Position numbers and translations under genes: made by a program
In this document: positions 14,691-22,351 of the stretch, piece by piece
How the letters are laid out: the number at the start of each line of letters is the position of its first letter
How positions within the stretch are numbered: position 1 is the stretch's first letter
Notes under the pieces: model-generated
What the model was told of the DNA's origin: nothing
The model's database searches: none
Seen by the model: the letters and a program-made list of their open reading frames with translations, nothing else
IMG/VR virus record: IMGVR_UViG_3300025701_000018
Location: 1-50,690 of that record
Length of the DNA stretch: 50,690 bases
Source of the DNA: a virus
Strand: one strand, 5' to 3'

Positions 14691-16154
14691 ATGTCAAAAA
14701 GAAATTTTGCAGTATTAGGTGGCGGCACAGCTGGATGGATTACAGCCCATAGTGTACGAAAAATGTTTCCTGATGATAATGTTACTATAATTTATAGTGA
14801 AGAAAAGGGCATAGTCGGTGTTGGAGAAGCAACAACTCCTCATATAATTAATTTTTTAAGGAGCATAGATGTTGATATATTTGACTTTTTAAAAGAAACA
14901 GGCGGTTCAATTAAACATGCAATCAACTTTGAGAATTGGAACGGCGACGGTAAAAAATACTACCACCCCTTTGTTGAAAATATTGCAGAATTTTCTATTC
15001 CAGGTATTTTCGATTTTGGTTGCTGGGATCATTATAATCGAGCATTAATTAGTAAAACTCTTCCAGTTGAAGATTACTTATATCAAGCTAGACTAGCCCA
15101 AGAGAATAAAATTGATTTACAAAATACTAACTATGCATTACACTTTAACACTTATAAGTTTGGCCAATATTTAGAAAAAATTGGCGTAGAAAGAAATATT
15201 ACTGTTATTAAAGACGATTTTCACACAGCTAATTTAGACGAAAATGAAAATATCAAAGAGCTTGTTTTAAACAATAGCACAGTTAAATGTGACTTTGTTT
15301 TTGATTGTTCAGGATTTCACAGGGCACTAATTGGCAATGTGTATAAACAGTCATGGGTGTCGTATAAGAAACACTTGCCAATGAAAAAAGCTATAGCATT
15401 TTGGCTAAAGTCGGAAACAGCATGTGCGCCTTATACGTCGGCTATTGCAATGAAGTATGGGTGGATGTGGAAAATTCCATTACAAGATCGAATCGGCTGT
15501 GGGTATGTTTATGATTCTGATTATATTAATGAAGAACAAGCAGAGGCAGAGGCAGAAGAATTTTACGGGCAGCCTCTTGAAATAAGAAAAACGCTAGACC
15601 TTAATGCAGGAAGATTTGAAAATGCATGGGTAAACAACTGCATAGCTGTTGGATTGTCTAGTAACTTTATTGAGCCGTTAGAATCTACATCAATATGGTT
15701 GCAATTAAATGTAATGTCAAACTTAAAGGATTTCTTAGGTGAGATTGATTCATTAGATGAAAAAAATATTGAATTGTTTAATAAGATAACTGCTAACGAT
15801 GTAGACGAAAAAATGAATTTTGTTTACTTACATTATTTAGGTAAGAGAGACGATAGTCCTTTTTGGAGAGAATTTAAAGAAAAAAATCCTATGCCAGAAA
15901 AGCTAGCATCTATCATGCCTCGTATCAAGGAAGGCAATATAAAATACCACCACCTTGGTGTTTTTGACTGTCGTTCTCCATTTCCGCTTATGAGCTATTT
16001 ATGGATATGTGGAGGTTTAGAGTTATTTGAAAAATCATTATCAATCAACGGATACGAAAGATTAGATCCTAGTCCTGAAATGTATAAAGAAATTATTAAT
16101 CAGCGTATGCAGGATTCTGCTTTTGATCAACGAACGGTGTTATCATCCTTATAG
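14691..16154 (+). CDS. Flavin-dependent tryptophan-halogenase family protein (canonical copy)
   Basis: 487 residues with all family hallmarks: GGGTAGW (10-16), GVGEATTPHI (43-52), catalytic lysine K75 in GGSIKHAINF, the intact W-x-W-x-I-P signature in GWMWKIPLQDR, a DCSGFHR flavin segment, and E331 in FIEPLESTS, equivalent to PrnA Glu346. It is therefore expected to be an active flavin-dependent halogenase; in seawater both chloride and bromide are available. It has a good SD (AAGGA) and is one base downstream of a 2OG oxygenase. It differs clearly from the other halogenase in the window, so the pair is not a recent duplication and may act on different positions or substrates. The substrate is not identifiable from sequence. 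Confidence 0.92.
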   Translation: MSKRNFAVLGGGTAGWITAHSVRKMFPDDNVTIIYSEEKGIVGVGEATTPHIINFLRSIDVDIFDFLKETGGSIKHAINFENWNGDGKKYYHPFVENIAEFSIPGIFDFGCWDHYNRALISKTLPVEDYLYQARLAQENKIDLQNTNYALHFNTYKFGQYLEKIGVERNITVIKDDFHTANLDENENIKELVLNNSTVKCDFVFDCSGFHRALIGNVYKQSWVSYKKHLPMKKAIAFWLKSETACAPYTSAIAMKYGWMWKIPLQDRIGCGYVYDSDYINEEQAEAEAEEFYGQPLEIRKTLDLNAGRFENAWVNNCIAVGLSSNFIEPLESTSIWLQLNVMSNLKDFLGEIDSLDEKNIELFNKITANDVDEKMNFVYLHYLGKRDDSPFWREFKEKNPMPEKLASIMPRIKEGNIKYHHLGVFDCRSPFPLMSYLWICGGLELFEKSLSINGYERLDPSPEMYKEIINQRMQDSAFDQRTVLSSL

Positions 16155-16155
16155 T

Positions 16156-16710
16156 TTATATAAATGTAAAAACTACAACATATCTAAACTCGTTTATTTT
16201 AGGAAATTGATGAGCATGTAGTGTGTTTTCAAAAGCACATGCATGGAATTTTTTTGCAGGAAACTGTTGTGTTATATTGTAGTCAGTGTCAAACAATAAA
16301 GTTGCTGCATCATTATCGTTAAGATACATTATCCAATTCCAATGAGGCCATTCGTGGTCATAATGAGGTACTGAAAAATCTTTATCGTTATGCAATGTAA
16401 GGTTTAAGCCTGCTCGATAGATTTTACTCGGAAGTTCTAAATTATTTTGTTTAATCCATCTGTAGAAAATATTTTCAAACATATGATAATATTCACTATT
16501 AATATTGCCAGGCACAGTAGGATCGCTTGTATTACGCAACATTAGAGCATGGCCAAAAAAACCGTTATTACCTACACTATCTTTTATTGCGTTATCAGGT
16601 TCAAAATCTGTTTGAAAATCTTGTTTATACCATGCCATTGATGGACCTAATACAACTTTAGAAATAAAATTAATTTCGTTTTCTGTTAACTCTACTTCGT
16701 TGTATACCAT
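16156..16710 (-). CDS. 2OG-Fe(II) oxygenase-like protein
   Basis: 184 residues from the ATG at 16710, chosen because GAGG lies about 6 bases upstream; an in-frame TTG at 16722 would add four residues but overlaps the SD. H116-Y-D118 (SVPHYDHEWPHW) is the HxD metal motif. H165 or H167 (TLHAHQFP) and R176 (EFRYVVV) complete the triad and the 2OG-binding Arg. TLLFDTD and PAKKFHACAF are strand segments. It ends two bases after the end of the convergent halogenase gene and starts opposite another oxygenase. Substrate unknown. Confidence 0.72.
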   Translation of the reverse strand: MVYNEVELTENEINFISKVVLGPSMAWYKQDFQTDFEPDNAIKDSVGNNGFFGHALMLRNTSDPTVPGNINSEYYHMFENIFYRWIKQNNLELPSKIYRAGLNLTLHNDKDFSVPHYDHEWPHWNWIMYLNDNDAATLLFDTDYNITQQFPAKKFHACAFENTLHAHQFPKINEFRYVVVFTFI

Positions 16711-16741
16711 ATTTAACCTCAATCTTTACTAGTACGACTAC

Positions 16742-16760
16742 ATATATATAGCAGTATATT
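16742..16760. promoter_or_regulatory. Second AT-rich divergent promoter region in the island
   Basis: The sequence ATATATATAGCAGTATATT lies between two divergent oxygenase genes and resembles the site at 14032-14054 (shared core ATATATAG, then AGTATAT). No late element is present. A promoter or operator role is inferred from the similarity and position. Confidence 0.38.
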
Positions 16761-16778
16761 ACTATAGGATTAATTAAA

Positions 16779-17411
16779 ATGACTAATACCTTTGTACAAA
16801 ATTTTAACAACTACGGAATACTAACTCGTCAGTTCACGTCTGAGGAACTGTTGCCGGTGCAAAATGAAATAGAAAAAATAAAAAGTAATTTTGAATCTTC
16901 AATTTCTATGAATACTTCACTAATTGGAAATATAGAAAAGGAGTACAGGTTATTAGATTCTAAAGATCATTTAGAAAATTTAATTATGCCATTAGTAAGA
17001 GATTATGACAACACTTATAATTACCTTAGCCGATCAGTGGTGCTTTTGCAAGATGTACCGTTAAGATTAACAAATGCTTGGGTAAATTTTCAATCGAAAA
17101 ACGAGTTTAATCCTAATCACGATCACGATGGCATTTTTTCTTTTGTGATTTGGACGCATGTTCCTTACAATATGAATACTGAGAAGGATTCTGCACCAGG
17201 AAAATATTCTAAAAATAATCTAGCAGGAGCTTTTGAATTTCAATATACAAATATCTTAGGTGACATTCAATCTCACACTATTCACATAGATAAGTCTGTA
17301 GAAAATACTATTGTATTATTTCCTGCAAAACTAAGACACTGCGTTTATCCATTCTACACATCAAATGATTATAGAATTAGCGTGTCTGGAAACTTTATGT
17401 TAACTTTATAA
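16779..17411 (+). CDS. 2OG-Fe(II) oxygenase-like protein with an H-D-H metal motif (type A)
   Basis: 210 residues, clearly paralogous to the gene at 20490-21116: LTNAWVNFQSKNEFNPNHDH and GIFSFVIWTHVP match VNNVWVNFQEKYEFNPVHDH and GVFSFVIWVTLP. The conserved metal region is NPxHDHxG, with H114 and H116. This gives H-x-H where most relatives have H-x-D, although D117 in this copy could also serve. The distal His is H187 (LRHCVYPF) and the 2OG Arg is R199 (DYRISVSGN). Tandem position with the carbamoyltransferase gene (17-base gap, SD AGGA) suggests coordinated expression. The fold call is strong; the chemistry is unknown. Confidence 0.78.
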   Translation: MTNTFVQNFNNYGILTRQFTSEELLPVQNEIEKIKSNFESSISMNTSLIGNIEKEYRLLDSKDHLENLIMPLVRDYDNTYNYLSRSVVLLQDVPLRLTNAWVNFQSKNEFNPNHDHDGIFSFVIWTHVPYNMNTEKDSAPGKYSKNNLAGAFEFQYTNILGDIQSHTIHIDKSVENTIVLFPAKLRHCVYPFYTSNDYRISVSGNFMLTL

Positions 17412-17428
17412 TTTTAGGAACTACCAAT

Positions 17429-19132
17429 ATGAACATATTAGGAATACAAAAAGATCATAATTCGTCAGCGTGTTTGTTTGTTGATAATGAACTAGTGTAT
17501 TATAATCAAGAAGAAAGACTTTCTAAATTTAAGAAAGATGCCGGATTGCCAATTAGAACACTACAAGAGATACTCAAGATTGAGTCTACTATTGATGTAT
17601 TAATACTTTCAGGATACGATTCAATCTTTACAGAAAATTTATCAATAATAAATATTATCGAAAAATTAGGATTTACTCGTGGAATAGACTTTAAATTCGA
17701 ACCTTACTATCATAGTCATCATCTGTCTCATGCTGCTACTGCATTTTATAATTCTAAGTTTGATAATGCTCTAGTATTTATAAGTGACGGAAAAGGAGCA
17801 ACATATAATTTAGACAATGGTGATCAGGCACAAGAAACTACATCGATCTTTACTGCATCCTATCCAGATCAGTTTGGTTTAGTTTATAGAAGATTTTTTA
17901 CTCATTCAAAGGATTATCAAAATGCATCTGTTGTTTGGGATAATGCATTTACTGTTGACAAAAAACTCCCTCCTAGATATCTTAGAAAAAAATCTATCAT
18001 AGAAATAAGAAATGATTATGATTTAGGATTTATGTACGAAGGTACTTCTCGAAGTATGGAATTAGACGACGAAGGCGGCAAACTAATGAGCCTCCAAACC
18101 TTTGGTGTTAAAGACAATTCTCTTCCGCCAGTACTAACCGAAGACGGAAAATTTAATATGGATATATTTAAGTTTGACGAATTTAATAGACATAGAGGGT
18201 TTGATATCGGCAAATATCCATCACTTACGCACCAAGAACAAAAAATTAATTTTTCATCTCAGATACAAGCAACATTTCAAAATATTGGTCTAAATTTAAT
18301 AAAAGATATGTTAGACAAGACAGGTGAAAAAAATTTAATACTATCTGGCGGTACTGCATTAAATGTAGTTGCAAATAGTTTTTATAGAAAAAATCTTCCT
18401 TCGGATATTAATCTTTATATAGAGCCAATGTGTGGCGACGAAGGAAATTGTATAGGGTTATGTCAATACTATATACAAACTGAAACCAAGGCAACAGAAA
18501 TTAAAAAACCGTTATCTATTTACTTAGGCGGACATCGGCCTCAATACGAATATTCTTTAAAAGAAAACGAATTTGAAATTAAAGATGCTGACGAAATACT
18601 GATTACAGATTTAATTCGAGCAGGGCATGTTGTAGCGTTATATCAAGGCTGTGCAGAAGCAGGCCCAAGAGCATTAGGAAATCGTAGTTTTTTATATGAC
18701 CCTAGAGTTGTCAACGGAAAAGACGTAGTAAATAAGCTAAAATATAGAGAACCGTTTAGGCCGTTTGGTGCTGTAGTAATGCAAGAGCATGCAAGTGATT
18801 GGTTTGAGCTAGATAAAATAAAAGAATCACCATTTATGATGTATGCAGTTGATATAAAAGATCAAAAATTTAATCTAATTCCTGCTGTAACACATGTAGA
18901 CAATACTTGCCGTATTCAAACTGTTACAAGAGAACAAAATCAACACTTACATAATTTATTAAAAACGTTTAATGATGAAACAGGTATTCCAATGTTACTT
19001 AATACTTCGTTTAATCTTGCAGGCAAAGCGATTGTAGAAACACTTGACGATGCAATATTTGCACTCAGAGAATCTAGTTTTGAATATCTATATCTTCCTG
19101 AAATTAAAACAGTACTATATATTAAAAATTAA
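17429..19132 (+). CDS. O-carbamoyltransferase of the NodU/CmcH/TobZ family
   Basis: 567 residues, full length for the family (TobZ is about 570). These enzymes transfer a carbamoyl group from carbamoyl phosphate, through carbamoyl-AMP, to a hydroxyl of a sugar or natural product. The N-terminal Kae1-like domain starts MNILGIQKDHNSSACLF and has the metal-binding HxxxH in YHSHHLSHAATAF (H97, H101), then FISDGKG and SGGTALNVVANS. The C-terminal YrdC-like domain has GCAEAGPRALGNRSFL, REPFRPFGAVV and MLLNTSFNLAGKAIVET. All recognisable motifs are intact. Carbamoylation needs a hydroxyl acceptor, which neighbouring oxygenases could create. Its end overlaps the convergent gene by four bases. Relatives occur in some marine T4-like phages; the substrate is unknown. 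Confidence 0.9.
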   Translation: MNILGIQKDHNSSACLFVDNELVYYNQEERLSKFKKDAGLPIRTLQEILKIESTIDVLILSGYDSIFTENLSIINIIEKLGFTRGIDFKFEPYYHSHHLSHAATAFYNSKFDNALVFISDGKGATYNLDNGDQAQETTSIFTASYPDQFGLVYRRFFTHSKDYQNASVVWDNAFTVDKKLPPRYLRKKSIIEIRNDYDLGFMYEGTSRSMELDDEGGKLMSLQTFGVKDNSLPPVLTEDGKFNMDIFKFDEFNRHRGFDIGKYPSLTHQEQKINFSSQIQATFQNIGLNLIKDMLDKTGEKNLILSGGTALNVVANSFYRKNLPSDINLYIEPMCGDEGNCIGLCQYYIQTETKATEIKKPLSIYLGGHRPQYEYSLKENEFEIKDADEILITDLIRAGHVVALYQGCAEAGPRALGNRSFLYDPRVVNGKDVVNKLKYREPFRPFGAVVMQEHASDWFELDKIKESPFMMYAVDIKDQKFNLIPAVTHVDNTCRIQTVTREQNQHLHNLLKTFNDETGIPMLLNTSFNLAGKAIVETLDDAIFALRESSFEYLYLPEIKTVLYIKN

Positions 19133-19881
19133 TCTTTAACTATAAATTGATGATTTGAAAGATATTTTCTCTCAGTTTCTTTTTGTTTAATGTCAGCATC
19201 ATAGTCTAATATTTCAATGCTGTCATTGTTGTCTCTAACAGCAATAATTTGAAACAACGGAGTACCTGCAGGAATACTAAATTCTTTATTGTTAGAATTG
19301 CATTTGATAATTGCATTTACTTCATAATGTTTTCCGGGCCCTAATATACCATGCACCGATACAAAATCTGTTTGGTCAGGATACGGAATAGGCATAAAAA
19401 TTAAATTCCATCCGTTAGGCACTGACACAGCCCAAGGTAGTGTTATCTTAATTAAGGATTGTAATTGAGAATTAGGTAATGGTATTGCGTGAGCAGGTTC
19501 TTCTTTAGAAAACCAACTAATTAGTTGTTTATCATACCCTTTATCTCTTAAATAAGAATATAACCCTTGTGGTATAAAAAACTCGAACCTATTAGCATCA
19601 TCAGTTAATCGTATTGTAAGATCAAACCACGACTGCATTATATACCCTTTTCGCATCATTGGTAAAACACCCGGACACCTTACAGTTCCTGATATTTGTT
19701 CATACGAAGATTTTTCTTTAGAAATTTCTTTAAATTTCTTAGCTGACTCTTTAACCCAATTAAATTTATATTTGCTAGCTTCTATTACAGGATAGTTTTC
19801 TTTAACTTCAGGCAATTCGCAATAGAATTTGATTTTAGGGCTATTAAAAAATTTATTATAAATTGTTTTATACATATTCAT
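19129..19881 (-). CDS. Unrecognised island protein, 250 residues (faint DUF6065 resemblance)
   Basis: I cannot name a function. It has no signal peptide or membrane segment. After a basic N-terminus (MNMYKTIYNKFF) come WVKESAKKFKE, GTVRCPGVLPMMRKGYIM, a beta-rich core with LPWAVSVPNGWNLIFMPIPY and GPGKHYEVNAIIKC, and FSIPAGTPLFQIIAVR near the C-terminus. The W-x-V-P-x-G-W / IPAGTPLFQI layout suggests a small beta-sandwich and faintly recalls the DUF6065 family; this is a weak memory-based match. It is 13 bases downstream of an oxygenase gene on the same strand, with no strong SD, so it is probably the last gene of the minus-strand oxygenase operon. Confidence 0.5.
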   Translation of the reverse strand: MNMYKTIYNKFFNSPKIKFYCELPEVKENYPVIEASKYKFNWVKESAKKFKEISKEKSSYEQISGTVRCPGVLPMMRKGYIMQSWFDLTIRLTDDANRFEFFIPQGLYSYLRDKGYDKQLISWFSKEEPAHAIPLPNSQLQSLIKITLPWAVSVPNGWNLIFMPIPYPDQTDFVSVHGILGPGKHYEVNAIIKCNSNNKEFSIPAGTPLFQIIAVRDNNDSIEILDYDADIKQKETERKYLSNHQFIVKD

Positions 19882-19894
19882 ATATAATGTGTTA

Positions 19895-20476
19895 TTACCA
19901 AGCCCAGGCTACAAAACTATAACGAGATCCTTTAGTAACAGTTGTTACTTCGTGTGGATACATAAAATTACTAGGAAATACTAATACCGATCCTTGATCA
20001 AATAATACTTTTTCTTCTTCCCAAAGTAGGAAGTCGCCGCCTTCGTAATCATTATTAAGTAATCCAACAATTGATAATAACGGAACTCCTTGGCGTTCAC
20101 CGTCAAATATATCATGTATATGATCACAATGTAATTTCATATTAGTGCCTTGATCATACTTGTGAAATTTTACTCCAGTTGTTCCCATCCAGGTTCCGAA
20201 CCACTTAAACTGCTTGTAGTATGATGCATGATCTTTCATTATATATTGTTCAACTACTTGATATATAGTTTTGTCGATATGTTCTTGCTGTGCTGACATT
20301 TGATTAGAATGTAAAAAATCGTTACCGACAGCAATATATTCTTTATCACTATTATAAAACTGATGTTCATTCCATTCGGCTGATTTTAAAGTTTCAATTG
20401 TGCTTTCGCAAAACTCTTTTGTGAAAACATTTTTATATAATTTTGCATAGTCTTTAATATTATTAGGGAAATTCAT
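19895..20476 (-). CDS. 2OG-Fe(II) oxygenase (prolyl-4-hydroxylase-like)
   Basis: 193 residues. The facial triad is H116-C-D118 in MKLHCDHIHD and H175 in MYPHEVTTV, with R185 in KGSRYSFVAWAW for 2OG. The segments LSIVGLLNNDYEGGDFLLW and GSVLVFPSNF are typical of P4H/PKHD-type hydroxylases, in which a 'Y-x-GG-x-F' strand precedes the metal His. SD AAGGA is present upstream. It belongs to a minus-strand run of four consecutive oxygenase genes (19895-22290) with the unknown gene at 19129 downstream. The substrate could be a peptide side chain or a small molecule. Confidence 0.85.
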   Translation of the reverse strand: MNFPNNIKDYAKLYKNVFTKEFCESTIETLKSAEWNEHQFYNSDKEYIAVGNDFLHSNQMSAQQEHIDKTIYQVVEQYIMKDHASYYKQFKWFGTWMGTTGVKFHKYDQGTNMKLHCDHIHDIFDGERQGVPLLSIVGLLNNDYEGGDFLLWEEEKVLFDQGSVLVFPSNFMYPHEVTTVTKGSRYSFVAWAW

Positions 20477-20489
20477 TTTCTAGTGTTCC

Positions 20490-21116
20490 TTATATTTGAA
20501 AAACAATATTGCCTGATACACTAACTCTGTACTGATCAGACGAATAAAACGGATGCACTGAGTGCTTCATGTGAGATGGAAATAGCAACATGCAATTTTC
20601 AAAAGATTCATCTGCCGGTATATCGTATTCACGTATATTACCTAAGACATCTGTATAATAAAAACAAAAGTGGCCAGCTAACGGACTTTTAGATTTGGCT
20701 CCTGGAGAATTTTCAATTTCGTCTCTAATATTAAACGGAAGAGTGACCCAAATAACAAAACTAAATACTCCAGAATGATCATGGACTGGATTAAACTCGT
20801 ATTTTTCTTGAAAATTTACCCATACGTTGTTTACCCATAAAGGAAGATTACCAGACAAATAAGATTGTGTCTTAAGATAATCAAACGACTGGTTATATTG
20901 TCTTACATATTGTTCCATTAATTTATTAATGTAATCATGGCACTTAGTTAATTTGTATTCTTTTTTTATATTTCCAACTAAAAATGAATTAGCTTTAGTA
21001 GAAATATCAAAGTTTTCTTTTATTTCATCAATTTCTTGAATTATCGGTACCATTTGATCATCAGTAAGTTCAATCTTTAAAAATCCTGTGTTAGGAAATT
21101 GTATAGTTTCTATCAT
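20490..21116 (-). CDS. 2OG-Fe(II) oxygenase-like protein with an H-D-H metal motif (type A paralogue)
   Basis: 208 residues from the ATG at 21116, chosen because it forms an ATGA overlap with the upstream stop; a TTG at 21134 is less likely. It is paralogous to the gene at 16779: shared NFQEKYEFNPVHDHSGVFSF, SPLAGHFCFYYTDVLGNI, LLFPSHMKHSVHPFYSS and QYRVSVSGNI. The metal region is H112-D-H114 with Ser following, so no HxD is present in this copy. H185 and R197 supply the distal His and the 2OG Arg. Two such paralogues in opposite halves of the island, each next to other oxygenases, suggest old duplication within the cluster. Confidence 0.78.
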   Translation of the reverse strand: MIETIQFPNTGFLKIELTDDQMVPIIQEIDEIKENFDISTKANSFLVGNIKKEYKLTKCHDYINKLMEQYVRQYNQSFDYLKTQSYLSGNLPLWVNNVWVNFQEKYEFNPVHDHSGVFSFVIWVTLPFNIRDEIENSPGAKSKSPLAGHFCFYYTDVLGNIREYDIPADESFENCMLLFPSHMKHSVHPFYSSDQYRVSVSGNIVFQI

Positions 21117-21637
21117 AGTTTTGAATCTGTCCAATTATAATACATAAAGTTTATTAAACAACGAACTTTTTGATCTGTACACGTAGATCCGGTATGTAAC
21201 GTATCACCATCAAATATCACTAATCTATTTTCAATTGATTGAACTTTAGTGCCGTCATCAAAAATTGTATATCCGTTATTAGTGTTTACATAAAAGATAG
21301 CAACCTTCCCGTCAAAATTGTCGTTATCGTAGTGCCACTCACTTTCTTTTATTGCGTTTGATTTTGGTCGAAGATTAGCTTTAATTCTAACAATTGCCGA
21401 CGGGTTTAGTATTTCTAATATAGGAGTTAACACATTGTGTAAATCGCTTACTTTCCCAATATTATGTTTATAAGCTGAGTGTGTAAATTGAAAATCATCT
21501 AAATCATTTCTTAAATCATTGCCAGGTGATGCTATAAAATCATTATAATACCAATCTAAGTTTGCCCCAAGCATAATATTCTTTATTTTTAAAAATTCAT
21601 CTTGTGGTAAGCAATTATCAATTATTTTATAGCTCAT
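21113..21637 (-). CDS. 2OG-Fe(II) oxygenase-like protein
   Basis: 174 residues. H102-Y-D104 (SEWHYDNDNFDG), H148 (GDTLHTGSTC) and R159 (KVRCLINFMYY) fit the 2OG oxygenase triad and 2OG-binding Arg, and GKVAIFYVNTNNGYTIF is the typical strand pair. It resembles phage and bacterial oxygenases of about 170-200 residues found in marine phages. It starts by an ATGA overlap with the preceding PKHD-type gene and ends by an ATGA overlap with the next, so these genes are translationally coupled. Substrate unknown. Confidence 0.78.
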   Translation of the reverse strand: MSYKIIDNCLPQDEFLKIKNIMLGANLDWYYNDFIASPGNDLRNDLDDFQFTHSAYKHNIGKVSDLHNVLTPILEILNPSAIVRIKANLRPKSNAIKESEWHYDNDNFDGKVAIFYVNTNNGYTIFDDGTKVQSIENRLVIFDGDTLHTGSTCTDQKVRCLINFMYYNWTDSKL

Positions 21638-22290
21638 CTAAATTTAGGTCCTAACACCCATACTACTAAAGATTTTCTAACACCTTTTGTAACAGGTGCA
21701 ATTCGATGTAATTGAAAGGAAGGAAACAATATCAGTGTACCTTTTTTCATTTTAACCGAATCAATATTATTTTGGTGGCCCATTTGAAATTCCCCTCCGG
21801 TAAAATCTTCTTCTGGATCATTTAATAATAATGTTAATGATAGTTTTCTAGTTTCTGAATATTGGTCTTTAGATTTTGGTCCGTAGTGTGTATCAACATG
21901 CCAATTATAGTGTCCATTAACACTACTATGATATTCCGTATATTGATATTGGTCATATCCATTTAAATCAAAATTGTACCAACGATTATTACATTCTTCA
22001 ATAAGATAATTTAACCTTTCAAAGACCCATCTATTTTGATCATTTACAGTATTAAATGCTACTTGCGAAGTGCGAACAGTTTCATTTAAAGTAGGAACTA
22101 GCCCATCTTTGGCATTATCTTTGGCAGAAGGTTTGCCTCCAATAGCACCGCTACTTAACCCATTTGATGACACTTCACAAATTTTTTCAAGTTCTTCAGA
22201 CGAAAATGCATCGTTCCAATAAACATATGGAAATAGAATTTGTTGCCTTTCTTCAGGTGTATTTGATATTTTATTATAGTTATAACTCAT
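21634..22290 (-). CDS. 2OG-Fe(II) PKHD-type hydroxylase (PiuC/YbiX-like)
   Basis: 218 residues with a standard PKHD-type layout: GHYNWHVDTHYGP (H131-x-D133), RKLSLTLLLNDPEEDFTGGEFQ, KKGTLILFPSFQLHRIAPVT (H195) and KGVRKSLVVWVLGP (R205). Bacterial PiuC/YbiX proteins are linked to iron uptake, and many marine phages carry homologues of unknown substrate. It is first in a run of four coupled oxygenase genes on the minus strand. It is the only island gene with a recognisable late element, and that element lies inside a hairpin that covers its SD (22292-22331), so its expression may be switched by which promoter makes the RNA. Confidence 0.88.
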   Translation of the reverse strand: MSYNYNKISNTPEERQQILFPYVYWNDAFSSEELEKICEVSSNGLSSGAIGGKPSAKDNAKDGLVPTLNETVRTSQVAFNTVNDQNRWVFERLNYLIEECNNRWYNFDLNGYDQYQYTEYHSSVNGHYNWHVDTHYGPKSKDQYSETRKLSLTLLLNDPEEDFTGGEFQMGHQNNIDSVKMKKGTLILFPSFQLHRIAPVTKGVRKSLVVWVLGPKFR

Positions 22291-22291
22291 G

Positions 22292-22331
22292 AATACCTCC
22301 GCTACTATTGATATTTAGTAGCGGAGGTATT
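22292..22331 (-). promoter_or_regulatory. 16-bp perfect hairpin holding a late promoter and covering an SD
   Basis: Arms AATACCTCCGCTACTA (22292-22307) and TAGTAGCGGAGGTATT (22316-22331) pair perfectly around an 8-base loop. On the minus strand the 3' arm contains SD GGAGG (22296-22300), five bases before the ATG of the PKHD gene. CTAAATA (22318-22312) lies across the loop. Read-through RNA from upstream would hide the SD; RNA started at the enclosed late promoter would lack the 5' arm and leave it free. The hairpin may also end transcripts of the upstream structural gene. Confidence 0.68.
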
Positions 22332-22351
22332 GTTAACAAATTAAATTGGAT

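Noticed and set aside
16711-16722. TTG start giving MRLN to the oxygenase at 16156-16710
   Set aside because: The codons overlap the SD for the ATG at 16710, which has normal spacing.
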